From: Cycas panzhihuaensis
Taxonomy: Eukaryota > Cycadophyta
Reading direction: 5' to 3'
Assembly: GCA_023213395.1 (NCBI GenBank)
Contig: CM041465.1
Location: 184,829,741 to 184,893,740, forward strand
DNA length: 64,000 nucleotides
The notes below the pieces were generated by a model. That model was not told where the DNA came from and made no database searches. It saw only the letters and a program-made list of their open reading frames with translations. Position numbers and translations under genes: made by a program. Each line of letters starts with the position of its first letter. The first letter of the stretch is position 1. Shown here one piece after another: positions 34,674 through 46,607 of this stretch.

Positions 34674-36150
34674 CTATTTAAATTTCACCCTTTGCAGTGG
34701 TTTGGTGAAGATATCGGCCACTTGATCTACTGTGGGACAGTAATCTAATTGAATTGTGCCATCATGAACAAGTTCCCTAATCCTGTGGACTTTTGTACTT
34801 ATGTGTTTGGTATGATCGTGAAATACAGGAATTTTTACCATGCAGATTGCTGATTGATTATCCACACGAAGATTCGTAGGACTTATTTGGATGATATTCA
34901 ATGTTTCCAATAATTTTCTCAGTCATATCACCTCTTTCGGTCTCGAAGCGTGATGTATTCAGCTTCGGTAGTTGAATCTGCAACTGTCTTCTGCCGTCTG
35001 GATCTCCATGATATTGGTGCTGTTCCAAGAAACGTTACATACCCAGACATAGATCTTCTTGTATCTTTATATCCTGCAAAGTCTGAGTCTATGTATGCAA
35101 AAAGCTTGAAGTCTGAATTAGGTTCATACAACAGACCATATTTGTTGGTCATCTTAAGGTATCTCAACACTCGTAATGTTGCCTGCTAATGATTCTGCTT
35201 AGGATTTGTCATGTAATGAGCAAGAATGTCGATAGAGTGTATAATATCTAGCCTTGTATTGGTAGTGTAGATGAGACTACCTACAAGTTTCCTGTAGAGT
35301 GTTGTGTCTGCCTCCCTAGTGTCACCTTTAGCTAAGAGTTTGGTGTTAAGATCCATAGGTAACATCACTGGTCGAGCATCTTCTCACTGAAACTTGGTTA
35401 GAAGATCATTGATGTATTTTCTTAGGAGAGGAAAATTTTTCCATTCTTTTGTGTTACTTCAATTCCCAAGTAATATTTCATCAAACCGAGGTTAGATAAT
35501 TCAAACATTTTGCCAAGGTCCTTTTTCAGCTGGCTTATTGCTTGTTCACTATTACCCGTTACTAGCATGCCATCCACAAAGATTATGAGATAAGTGACTT
35601 TATCCTTATGGCACTTGATGAACAACGTTGCATCAATATCTTGATAGTCACAAACCTCGTATCCAAGTTGCCTCATCCTTTCAGATAACTTGGCAAACCA
35701 AGTGCGAGGGGCTTATTTAAGGCCATACAAGGGCTTTCTGAGCCTGCAAACCTTATGCTCTTAACCTTCAATCTCATATCCTTCTGGCTGAGCCATGTAA
35801 ATTTCTTCTTCAAGATCTCCATTGAGAAACGTGGTCTTAATATCGAGTTGGTGGAGTTTCCAATCCTATTGAGCAGCCAAGGCCACAAGAGTTCTAATTG
35901 TAGGCCACTTGGTTGTAGGTGCAAAGACTTCAGTGTAGTCGATGCCTTCCCTTTGTGTAAATCCTTTAGCTACCAACCTCGCCTTGTGTTTTTCAAGGGT
36001 GCCGTCTGATCTATATTTATTTTTGAACACCCATTTATTTTGAACTACCTTTCTGCCAAGTGGTAGATCAACATGCTCCCATATACTGTTCTTGATAAGA
36101 GATTGGACTCTTTGTTCATGGTGTTTCTCTAAGCTGTATACTTTAAAGCT
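34674..36150 (-). pseudogene. Copia F reverse transcriptase and RNase H
   Basis: Reading right to left: NKWVFKNKYRSDGTLEKHKA and LVAKGFTQREGIDYTEVF (fingers, near 36050-35940), [25 protein letters not shown], then LIIFVDGMLVTGN near 35575, where the YVDD active site has become FVDG. RNase H follows at 35170-34674: YIDSDFAGYKDTRRSMSGY, TEAEYI, RVDNQSAICM, and finally VADIFTKPLQ before the stop at 34674. Frameshifts and stops are scattered. RT is inactive. Confidence 0.92.
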
Positions 36151-36860
36151 TCTTAGTACGTTAAGTGCTCTTCATTAAGAGTAAGATGTAATTCAACTGG
36201 TTCAAGTTCAGTATATAATGATTCCTGCATCCTTGTTCTATGGACACTTCGAGTGCCAGTTTTGCCCACCTGATTTGGTCGTATGCCCTTATTAAGCTGG
36301 TAGGCTTCTTGGGATCCTCGAGTTGGGAATGATGTCCTCATTTTCCCAACTTCTTGGTTCTTATCATGTTCGTTAAAATGATTATTTTGTGAGGAGGATG
36401 TTGATGTGCCTGAAGAAGATGGTCCTTCTACCATTATTTTGTCTTTGTCAATTGAAGGTGGAGAGGATGGTTCTTCTATAATGGCTTTGCCTTTTTCAAC
36501 TCTGTTATCTTCAAAAGATGGTGCTGGATGTGCACTCATTTGTTTAAAGTCACAACTTGTATCCTCCAAGGCTCTATTATCAGCTTCCAACATTTGGAGT
36601 AATTTATGTCTGTCCCCCCCCCCCCCCCAAATTTTAGAATCTGAACATCATACTTGATAACATTATTGTACCGGTGTGAGTGTACTATGGAGTCTAATTT
36701 AAGTTATTGATCCTTTGTCTCTGCAAAAATGACATCTTTGGTAATGATGATTTTTTGTTGTGAAGGTATGAAGACCTTATACCCTTTCTTATCCATAGGG
36801 TATCTAACAAAAATACCTTTAAGTGCCCTTGGCTGGAGTTTATTTCGATCTGCATCTAGA
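36151..36860 (-). pseudogene. Copia F integrase-RT linker
   Basis: Ser, Glu and Pro rich (SSGTSTSSSQNNH, then KGKAIIEEPSS), typical of the variable region between integrase and RT. A 15-base C run at 36614-36628 (G on the coding strand) sits here and is a likely frameshift site. Confidence 0.75.
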
Positions 36861-37984
36861 ATATGGGCATAGTATGTAGAGCCAAAAATTCTAAAGTAGT
36901 GAATAATGGGGGCTTGTCCTTACCACTTTTCATTAGGTGATTGTACTTCCTTTGATGGGCTAATAACATTGATACAATAAACGGTTGTCCAGATTGCTTC
37001 AGCCCATAGATAGGTAGGTACATTTTTATATATTAACATAGCACGAGCCATGTTCATGATTGTCCTGTTCATGCACTCAGCAACTCCATTTTATTGTGGG
37101 GTACCTGCTACTATTGTTTGATGCTTGATGCCATTGTCTCGAAGGTAGCTTTCAAACTCATGTGAGGTATATTCACCACCATTATCAGTTCGAAGACATT
37201 TGAGTTGATAACCTGACTCTTTTTCAGTGAGAGCTTTGAATTCCTTAAATATATGGAATGCTTCATCTTTCTTGTGTAGAAAAGCTACCCATGCTTTTCT
37301 AGTAAAATCATTAATAAAAGAGATGTAATATAGCTTGCTCTTCAATGAAGAAATGGGCATTGGCCCACACAAATCAGAGTTTACTAATTGTAATGGATGG
37401 CTCGATTTCCACTGACTTTTGGGAAAGGGTTGTCGATGAGAATTGGCAATGATACAAGCTTCACATTTAAAAGGCTTAAAGGAAAACTTTAGAAGGCTTG
37501 GAAGAGTATTAGAAAGATCTCTAAGTCTATCAATGTGAACATGGCCCATTTGAGCATGCCAAAGAGCTTCTAGTGACAACGTTGGATGGGTCAAGATGGA
37601 ATTAAATGCAAATTCTTCATGGACATAAGGGCTTTGGGTACAGTGGGCTTCAGAAGATGGAGAGTCATTCAGTCGAAAGAGTTTACCAGAGAGATGTCCA
37701 GTTAAAACCACCTGATTAATTGGAGAGTGAATGACCTTAATAGTCTGATCATTTGCGATTACACTCAGATCAAATCCACAAGAAACAAGTGTGGATAAAG
37801 AGAGTAGGTTTTGTTTGAGATTGGGTATGTATAAGACATCAAGCAATGTAAAATCTTTTAAGCCTGGGAGTTTCAGGTGAATGTTGCCAATTCCTTCAAC
37901 AGGTTGTTGTGATTTATCAGCCATGTAAATAACTCCATGAACATTTGAGTTAGATGTTTGATATAGACTGTGATTGCATGTCAT
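36861..37984 (-). pseudogene. Copia F integrase
   Basis: The longest frame of the element (37091-37984) starts just after the protease. It covers LHAQMGHV-type zinc-binding His (WHAQMGHVHIDRL), CEACIIANSHRQPF, LVNSDLCGPM with the first catalytic Asp, and LRTDNGGEYTSHEF with the second. After one stop it gives NGVAECMNRT with the Glu. All three catalytic residues are present. The C-terminal part (FVRYPMDKKGYKVF) is near 36800. One nonsense change, TPQ-stop-NG, separates core halves. Confidence 0.93.
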
Positions 37985-39207
37985 ATGTTAAGTTGCTCCT
38001 GTGTCCATGATCCATTGTCCATCGATTGAAGCCACACTATTGGTAATTCCAATAGGGCTTGGCATTGGTGAAGGGAATTCACAAGTGATATATCCACACC
38101 GAGCTTCAAAGTATCTCTTTGGTTGGTCAATGGCATTTGATGTTGAAGATCCCTTAATTCTTTGAATGTGTGCTTGTACAAAACCTGCACCACTAAAGTA
38201 TTCTTCACAAGTTTCTTCAACATTGTGAGCTCCATGTTTTGGTTGGAACTTGGCCAACTTATAAGTGGCAGTTCTGCAATCTTTTGCTAAGTCTCCTTTA
38301 CGGTTACACTGATCACACATAATGGTTTGATTACGGTCCACGAAGAAATCTTGGTTTGCTTTGTTGTCTTGCTCTTTGTTGAGGTGGCCCTTGGCCTTGA
38401 AACTGTTGAGGTTGTGATTGAAGGTTTGATTGACCTTGTGGATGATTTCCCATATTTCTTCCTCTTCCTCTTGCTCGGTTATTTCCTCTGCCACGAGAGG
38501 GACTTTGATTTTTTGTGTAGCAAACTTCTTCTTCTACCTCAAAGGTCATCGGAAGAGTTAGAGGCTACAAAGTTTGTATCAAAGGTTTTGTCAAATTCTA
38601 TGAACTTCTCGGCAAGTGCTTCAAAATTGAGTGTCTTCAATGTTCCACTAGATTGAAGACTTCTAAGCAAGTTTTTATAATCAGGGACATGTAAACATGA
38701 CTAGATCAAAAATACCTAAGTGATGCATTGGGTCTTAAAGTCTTTGTCAATTGCCTATTTAATTAGTCGAAGGAGATTTATTGTCTCATGAGCTTGTCCC
38801 TTCTGCATTTTTAATTTGTTCATTTTTAAAATAAGATGAACAAATTCTAAATCTGACTTTGTATCAAAGTTCTTTTTAAGAACTTCTAGGACCTTCCAGG
38901 CTATATCATGTTCCTCTTCGTTTATCAAGTTGTGCAAGGAGTGATTAATGACCAATAAAATTCCTGCACAAATCTTTTCATCATCTATCTCCTATTGTAG
39001 TTTAGTTGCAGCATCTGTAGGAGTTGTTAGGGCGGATCCACTAGAAGCAGTTGTTGTAGCCGTTGTTGGTGTGTTGGGTGTAGGCTATAAGTGGGCTCTC
39101 CAAAGGCCTTCATACTTTACAGCATTTTTAATTCTAGTATACCATATATCCCAATTTTCTTTGCCTTTCAATATGCAATTAACATTTTACTTGAATTGAG
39201 GTGACAT
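37985..39207 (-). pseudogene. Copia F gag and protease
   Basis: The ATG at 39207 opens MSPQFK; then KGKENWDIWYTRIKNAVKYEG (copia gag start). The capsid follows with VHLILKMNKLKMQKGQAHET and LHNLINEEEHDIAWKVLE (38755-38955). An R/G/Q-rich stretch (38331-38549) precedes a zinc knuckle CDQCNRKGDLAKDC near 38300, with the His replaced by Asp. The protease motif WIMDTGAT near 38000 is intact, but the next codon is a stop. Phase changes occur near 38330-38500. Confidence 0.9.
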
Positions 39208-41199
39208 GGTGATGATGAAGAAGTAGAAAAGATGATAGAAGTATGTGCCACTGACACGTGTGGCTAGTACACTGGCCTTGAGGATATAGAAATGATTATT
39301 ATGATGAGAAGCAAGCAATGATTAACTATTTTTCAACAATTATATAAAAAAATGAATACAAGTAATGATGTAAGAATGAGACCTAATGTAGAGCTGGCAA
39401 AGAGTGGTGATGTGTCATGCCACTAATCTCTCACTTATGTCCAAATGTAGTTGAGGTTTCGATGCCTAAGGCTTCTAGTATACGATTAGGGCCTTTATTT
39501 GTGATACCTGCACCTACGCTTGGTGATGAAATCCAAGTCACAGTAGAGCCCAGGTACTCCCAGTCCTCACCTAGTTCACTAATGAGCAGCTATATACCTC
39601 CTCCGAAGAGTTAAACAGTATTGCATATCCCACGGCTATGACGGATATTGGACCGGGTTAATTTTAATCTTGCATTAAGGTTTTCAATTTTCCTGGGTGG
39701 TTATCAGGATTATCCCTGATTGGAGGCTGTAGGTATGGCTAACATGTCCCTCTACCACTATTCTGGTTAAGACCAGACCCAGTATGAAACTCACACCTCC
39801 CTTAGGGCCTAGACTTCGACTAACCTTGGTCTATTTCAACCAAGGCGAATGTGCACACAAGTCAAGAACTGGCGGTATAGATCGTATGGATGAGATTCCT
39901 TTTAGAAATTGTGTAAGATGTTTCTGTATAATTGAAAACTGAAATAAAAACTTGCCAAATGTGCTTGCTTGCTTTTCATGCTTGCTTTGTTGTTGTTGCT
40001 GCTTTTGTGATGCTTTGTTGTTGCTGCTGGTTTTGTGATGCTTTATTGTTGTTGTTGCTTTTGTGATGCTTTATGTTATATGTGCAAATAGAAAAGCATG
40101 CTAGATTTAACAGGGGAACCAGATGTTGCTTCCGATCCAAGGTTTCTCTTGCTTTAGTACAATGTTTCCAAATATGATTTTGGAAGTTTTGATACAAAAG
40201 CTACAATGGGCTAAAAAGCAAATCAACTTGCCATTAAAATTATGATTTTTTCTGAATCTATATGCATGTTATTTTGCCCTATTTTGTAATTTTTTCACAA
40301 AATTTACAAATAATGATAAATGAGCAAATTTTTAGAAATTACAAATACGAAGGCCTAAATGATGAAATATGAATTTATGACAGAAGGAAAAAGAGTTCAT
40401 AATGTTATTTCTGATAGTTTTATGAAGTCAGATTTTAGAAAAGGCACAAAAACTTTTCTGCCCAAAAAAGCACCAAAGTAAAATCATGCTAGATCAACTG
40501 TCTCAGAATCTAGACTTCAACATGTCAAAATTTATGTTTTGACATGTACATTAACTTTCCCTTCTGTACCATCTACAAAATCTGCCAAAACCTTGCCTGA
40601 AATGCCCTTATAAGGTCCTTTATGGGGTTGAGTAGGCAAAATCAGCAACCGTGAGAAAACTGCATTGATCTCACTAACCAATGGATGAAATTTGATGAAA
40701 TTTATCTTAAAATGATCTTAAGACATAAATGTACCAGATCCTTTAATAAAACTTTCAGATCTTTGGCTTATAATTAAAGGATTTCATTAGGAAAAATGCT
40801 TTAAATTACTTATCCCTAAAATTTACCATTTTTGTCACAGCCAAAACTTGTTGTTGTAGGCTGAATCTGAAGTTTCTCTAGAAGAAAAATTTGATCCTTT
40901 AGTGAAGGCAACCTTGCATGCCAAATTTGATCAAATTATGAGATGGTTGAATTGTTTATGAAAATGTGGGCCTTTAATGCTTCCGGGACTATTCTGGCAG
41001 CTGAACGGCTTTAAAAACCTGTATTCTTCATCTCTGAATTTCTGCACACATGTACAAAGCAACAACATGTAAAATACTATAATTTTATACTCTCAAAATG
41101 TTAAAAAAAAGGAATACACTCTCAATACTTCACATTGAAGGTGAATGAGAGGCAAAATGACTCCATGCAAGTGGAATGGAGTGAATAGATCCCCTTCTA
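39208..41199 (-). other. Copia F leader (2 kb) including a dispersed repeat
   Basis: Its first part (39262-39900) is also found at 42190-42850 outside the element. The rest contains a (GTT)n-like stretch of TTGTTGTTGCTGCTTTTG units (39985-40080) and no gene. The open frames in it have no known domain. Confidence 0.7.
39262..39900. repeat. Dispersed repeat G, copy 1 (in copia F leader)
   Basis: Shares long near-identical runs with 42190-42850, such as GTGGTGATGTGTCATGCCAC, CTTCTAGTATACGATTAGGG, GGGTTAATTTTAATCTTGCA and CTCCCTTAGGGCCTAGACTT, in the same order and orientation. Confidence 0.9.
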
Positions 41200-41211
41200 G
41201 CTCTGATACCA
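41200..41211 (-). promoter_or_regulatory. Copia F primer-binding site
   Basis: Minus strand TGGTATCAGAGC, a perfect initiator-Met match, two bases from the LTR end. Confidence 0.93.
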
Positions 41212-41213
41212 CA

Positions 41214-41525
41214 TGAAGGAAGGATGGATCTAGGAGATAAATCACTCACATGCACACAATGGCAATGGAGAATGAAAAAGAAGATGAAGCAAGATATGAG
41301 AGCAAGCTTGAAGGTGAGAATGAATAATTACTCCCTCCTTGAGATTTCACCTTTTATTATTGAGGGTGAGCATTAGGGTTAGGATTTTTCCGCCTAATGA
41401 CATAAACCTGAAATTATATCTAAATGCACATAAAGTACATTTCATTAAGAGACTAATGCTTATAATATATCCTAAGGTCACATAATTAATCTACGCAAAT
41501 GACCTTGATACATTAATCTCTTTCA
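41214..41525 (-). repeat. Copia F 5' LTR
   Basis: Plus strand TGAAGGAAGGATGGATC to ATCTCTTTCA; 312 bp, closely matching the left copy. Confidence 0.93.
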
Positions 41526-42189
41526 ATGTATTCACTTCCTCTCTTCCTATTCATGGAAAGAGCATAGTAGGAAAAGATTGTTTCTTTTATTTATGCATAT
41601 CACATACAAAAAACAAAGCTCCAACATTAATTGAAAAGTGTTTCTTTTCTCTTTTTGTATTAAGAGAAGACCTTGTATAAGCATCATCCCCTCTCTCTCA
41701 TTTTGCATACGTACATGCATGTGGAAACAAAATTAGAGAATATAGTGTATACATTCTTTTCTTTTTTTGCATAGATAAGAAACACAACTAAAAAAGAATC
41801 ATTGCATGAACTTTATACCTTTTTTGTCATTCTTGCATACGTACATGCATGAAGGAATGGAACTAAAGAATATAGTTTAATTAAATTATATTCTTCTCTT
41901 TGCATGGAAAAGAAACCTAATTGAAAAGAAATCGTTACATTTGCATCATTCTCTCTTTCTCTTCCCCTCTTTGCTTCCTTTAAATTTCTCCAAGTGAAAA
42001 GAAACAGAGAGTGAAAGTGACTGATGTCAATTCACATGCATTGTTAAAATAAATATTTTATTTTGCAAACCTTGCAATCTCATTTTACATAATAAATTAC
42101 ACCTCAAACTAACAAAAAGGAAACAACATCACTTCCTCTTATAACCAAAAGGGAACTATAAATAAAACTTTGTATCATAACCCAAACCT
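41526..42189 (+). repeat. Old LTR L, right part, with degenerate tandem units
   Basis: Resumes after the target duplication of F. A unit of about 130 bases recurs; its anchor TTGCATACGTACATGCATG is at 41703 and 41832, and a decayed copy spans the F insertion point. By comparison with the E LTR the L LTR should end somewhere after about 42050; the exact end could not be found. Confidence 0.5.
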
Positions 42190-42850
42190 AGCTAGTATAC
42201 TTGGTGTAGTAGGGATTCAAAAATAAATGCTATGATGATTAGGCAAGCAATGATTAAGTATTTTTTAACAACTATGAAGAATAAGTATAAGCAATGATGC
42301 AAGAATGAGGCCTAATGTAGAGCTAACAAAGAGTGGTGATGTGTCATGCCACTAACCTCTAACTTATATCTAAATGTAAGCGAGATTTCAATGCATAAGG
42401 CTTCTAGTATACGATTAGGGCCTTCACGCACAATACTTATACCTACGCTTAGTGATGAAATCTAAGTTATAATGGAGCTCATGCACTCCTAATCATCAAC
42501 TAGTTCACTAGTAAGAAGTTATATGCCTCCTCCAAAGAGTCAAATGATATATGCATATCAGACGGCTATGATGGATATTGGTTTGGGTTAATTTTAATCT
42601 TGCATTAATGTTTTAGTTATCCCAGTCGATTATCAAGATAATCCCTAAAGGGAGCCCGTAGGTATGGCTAACCTATCGCTCTACTAATATTCCAGTTAAG
42701 ACCAAACTCAATATGAAATTCACACCTCCCTTAGGGCCTAGACTTCAGCCAAACATGATCTATTTCAACCAATGCGAGTGTACGCACAAGTCAAGAACTG
42801 ACAGTATAAATCGAATGTAATGGGTTTATTTTAGATAATATATAAATATG
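42190..42850. repeat. Dispersed repeat G, copy 2
   Basis: Second copy of the repeat in the copia F leader, same strand orientation. It may be the leader of another, older F-family copy, since in F it lies just before gag; no F LTR is next to it here. Confidence 0.85.
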
Positions 42851-43714
42851 TTTACATTTATATTGCTAAAATGAATTAATAATATGTTAATACTTGCTTT
42901 TATGATTTTGTCTATCAATGCGTATGCATATGAACAAATATACAAAGATGCTAAGTATAAATATCATATTTTTCTATGATCCATATGTTTTACTACTACA
43001 ATGAGTTTTTTTTGTTTTCGATTTGAAAAACCACTTATTTTTTGCTAAGAAAAAATAAAAAAACTTAAAAATTTACTTCTAAACTTAAATTTTGACTAAG
43101 AGAGAGAGTATTAGGAAAAGCCATACGAATTTGAATATTCTGTCAGAAACTTCTATATGGCCATGCAACCATATGGAACAGCCAAAATATTTCAGCTCAA
43201 AATTTCACTCTCTCGGATAATAGATCTTGTTGTAGTAAGTAAAAAAGTTTTCTACCAAAACTTCTGAAAATGAGCAAAAATAGCTTGAAACTCGTCGAAG
43301 CTCCTATGAGACATTCCTTAGAAGAAATCTGAGTGTTGAAAAAATCTCTCTCTATTGTGCTAGATATTATTTTTATCAACTATAGAAGTATAAACTTTAT
43401 AAATTCTAAATTTTCCCTTCAAAATACATGTCATTAATTTTATTATCTTATATAATAATAACTTCATATTTGTTGGTGATTATACACTTTTTATGATGGA
43501 ATTTAATCTCCATTAGCTATTAGGTCTTTATATATATCTACCTTTATGATCAGTTTGCCTTTTATCTAGTTGTCTTTAACTTTATCAATATTATTGCTAA
43601 TGTTGATGTGGTTATCAATGTTCTTACTATGGTTATTAATTCTTCAAACTTCTCTAATATTTCTTCAAACAACCAAGCTTCCTGTAGTATTAATACTTAT
43701 CCTTCATTTGTCCT
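42851..43714. other. AT-rich stretch up to gypsy E
   Basis: Nothing recognisable; similar in composition to the distal leader of F. The last bases GTCCT (43710-43714) are the left target duplication of gypsy E. Confidence 0.45.
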
Positions 43715-46436
43715 TGTTTCTCGGCTTCTGGGAATGGATACAGAATTACCGACTCAGGTAAGTGTAGGTATGTTTCTCACCTTATCATCGCTTTCTTTTT
43801 ATGAGTGTTTGCTTGCATGTCTGCATGTTTGTGGCCTTGTAGACGACTTTGCCTTCGTCTACACTTATTTTAGCCTATGACGACTATAGCAGGGGCACAC
43901 TCCCAGCAAGTGTGGCACCCTAGTGGCCACTCCACTTCCCGCATTCTGCCCTCCTCGCTCCAAGATCCACTTGGCTTGCGCCACCTCTGCCCATGTGATG
44001 ACCCGTCATCGTTTGGTTGGCTTGCCACACCGTTTGAGCCATATTTTTGCTTTTTTAGACTTGTTTGTTGGCTTGTTTACCCCCAGGTAGGTGTCTCAGC
44101 CCCCTATTGCCCTCTTTTGTCATTTGCCCATAACCTAGGCTGGCTGGCTGGGCTTGTTTTTGCCTCTGGGTGAATACTGCCACGATTTTCGTGATGCAGA
44201 GAATATCTGTGATCTGCAGATTCTTGACGGTATGACTATTCTAACTTATTTTTTAAAATCTGCCGTGGTAATTTCACATTTATTGTGAAACTGCCACGTG
44301 TCTCACGACTTAACTCACTCCCAGCCGCATCCTAATCACTCGCTTTAGGGTTTGGGTTGGGTACTTAAGTCACTTTTTACTCATTTTTGAGATTTTTTTG
44401 GCTCACTTTTTGGATTGCTCCTCAAGGAAACCACGTTGTGCTCTGCTCTTCTCTGGCGACTGCTTTGCTACTACAAAGACTGCTCTCCTCCAGTGCCCAG
44501 CTCTCCTTCGGTGTGGCTAGGACATCTTCCTAGCCCCTCACACACCTTGGAGAGGGCCCCTTGGAGAGATTTTAGTGGATTCTTGCCCTGGGCAGCCATC
44601 AAAGCGTTCCAAGTGCAAGTGTTCTTCCTCCAACTTCATTAGCAGGGTCCCAAACCTGCTACACCACAGTTTTGGGCTGATTTCTCAGCCTCTCCTTACC
44701 AGCCCTTGGCTAAGGCAAGCACTTCTCCTCTTCCTCTTAGGTATTCATTGATTTGAGTTGTTTCTCTTGTGCTATTGATGCCCTATCTTGCTTGTTTCTT
44801 TGCTTGTCTTTGTGAGGGTTATTTTCCTCTCTATATTTGACTATTTTACCTCTGTTACAGTGCCTCCTTACCTGCGTTTGTTGCTCAAGGCAGTGGCATT
44901 GAGGGTTAACATAGGGTTTGGGAGAGAGTTGGGTGGATTCCGTACCACCTTCCATGCTCCTCAAGCGGCTTTAAGCCCCCCAATCCTTCCCTCTTGCCTC
45001 ATGCTGTCCTTAGCACTCAAACAAGGGTTTGTTGGCCCTTCCTTAGCTGCTGAAATCAGCGCTATCACACGTCGTAGCACTGGTTGGGGGCTTAGGCTTA
45101 GGTCCGGGTGACTCACATAAGTCCCGACTACTTGTTCTTTGCCCGACTCTTTTCTCGGCAGCCCGGTTTGCTCTCCATAGCACCCTGGCTTACCGTCGGT
45201 CTTCTTTGGCTCCTTTCAACTCCCTTGCTACTATTTCCAGCCATCCTTCTTGGCCTTGCCCTCACTGCCTTGTGGCCTTGGGGGGCGGTTAGGGTTGTTC
45301 TTTGCAGCAGGTGGGCCACTCTGAGGCTTACCAATTACTTTCCTTTTGCTTTGGTTGCCCTCTTTTACGTACTATCATCATTGTGTAGATGCTAACATAT
45401 ATGTGTTTAAGTTTATATTTGTATTACATAGACATGTATTGTTAGGATCTTGTCATTACATATTAGTACCCTTTCTCTAGAAAGGGGGAGGTTGTCGTTG
45501 CTTGCAGGTGCTTGGAGAGCGCAAAGGGTATTTTACCTTTCGTTTCGTTCTTGGGTAAGTGCTCCTACGCATGTTATACTTTCATACTTCATTAGTTACT
45601 AGTATTCGGTTTCTTTCTTTCCTTAGTTTTGTACTTTAGTATTTTTCCGGGGAAGGTAAGAGAGCCCCTCATTCCTATCCGTCGTGACGCTTCACATCTG
45701 CCGCACCTCGTGGAGTAGTTTTAGTGCCCCTTGGGAGTGTCCATCGTCACGCATGCCTCCAGTCTGGGTACACACTTCGCTCCACCCTACTGCTCTTTCC
45801 TTTTGAATTCATTTTCATAAGTAGTAATTAACTTATTGGAAATCAAAAGGGAAACTTAACTTTACTTTCAGTTCATGCTTTATTTATTTCGTTGCATACA
45901 CCTGCTCTACCCATAGGAAAAGGTCATAGGAACCGCTCCTTTTCACCTTTCCTCTCTCTTTGTTGTGCAAGATTCTTGCTCTTCGTATTACTTGTGTGTT
46001 TGGTTAGTTTGCTTAGGCATACCTTGACCCACCTTCTTGGGTCATCCCTCTTGCTTTTCTTTGGTTCCCCGCTTCGCCGGATAACCAAAGTGACCCTGTC
46101 CATAGGCCAACCACTTGCCTATCCTTATTTGTTTCCCGTTGCTTTAGGGAAACCCTTGAAGGTTCCTCTCCTTCCCCTTCTGACCATCCAAGGGTGGGAG
46201 GATCCTTTCCTCAGGTCAACCCAGGCTAACCCTACGCCTCCTCATCTCTTATTCGAAGTGGTGGGGGGATCACCCTTTGGTAGCTATATTCCATTGCAGC
46301 TCCCGAACTCGCGCTCCAGCATATGGGGCACCCTGCGTGGTATTTACCCTACTTATAGGTCTCTCTCTCGATCATATTACCACCCGCTCTTACCATACCT
46401 ATTTAGTTAGGTAGCTATCCCGTAAACGTGCATCCA
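43715..46436 (+). repeat. Gypsy E 5' LTR
   Basis: Starts TGTTTCTCGGCTTC, ends ACGTGCATCCA. The GC-richer composition gives many long open frames on both strands, but they have no domain and appear in both LTRs with frame differences, so I do not call them genes. Confidence 0.92.
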
Positions 46437-46607
46437 CTCCCCGACCATCTTGGGGACCCGATGGGGAGCTAGTTTCCGCTCTCTTCTGTTGGTTTCGCTA
46501 CCTTTTTGTGATCCTTTTCACCTATTTTGATCTCTTCATTGGGCAACCCCCGATGTGTGTTCTTTTACCGCCCCTTCCTTTTCCCTAACATTGTTGGTTG
46601 ACCTTGC
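46437..46607 (+). other. Gypsy E leader
   Basis: Only 170 bases before the first gag ATG. The sequence after the LTR does not match initiator-Met; a TTGGGGACCCGATGG stretch at 46450 is the only TGG-containing candidate primer site and is unproven. Confidence 0.45.

Larger units (their letters stand above)
33873..41525 (-). mobile_element. Complete Ty1/copia element F, minus strand
   Basis: LTRs of 312 bp each (33873-34184 and 41214-41525) flank a minus-strand gag-pol. Flanks are ATGCA (33868-33872) and ATGTA (41526-41530), a target duplication with one C/T change. Length 7653 bp, long for copia because of a 2-kb leader. Integrase catalytic residues are intact but protease is followed by a stop and RT has lost one Asp. 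Confidence 0.94.

Noticed and set aside
39985-40080. GTT/GCT triplet run as a coding poly-Gln tract (minus strand)
   Set aside because: It lies in the untranslated leader of copia F; better seen as a simple repeat.
45892-46410. 172-codon frame in the gypsy E 5' LTR
   Set aside because: A similar frame exists in the 3' LTR (59733-60149) but with different ends; low complexity, no domain, LTR sequence.
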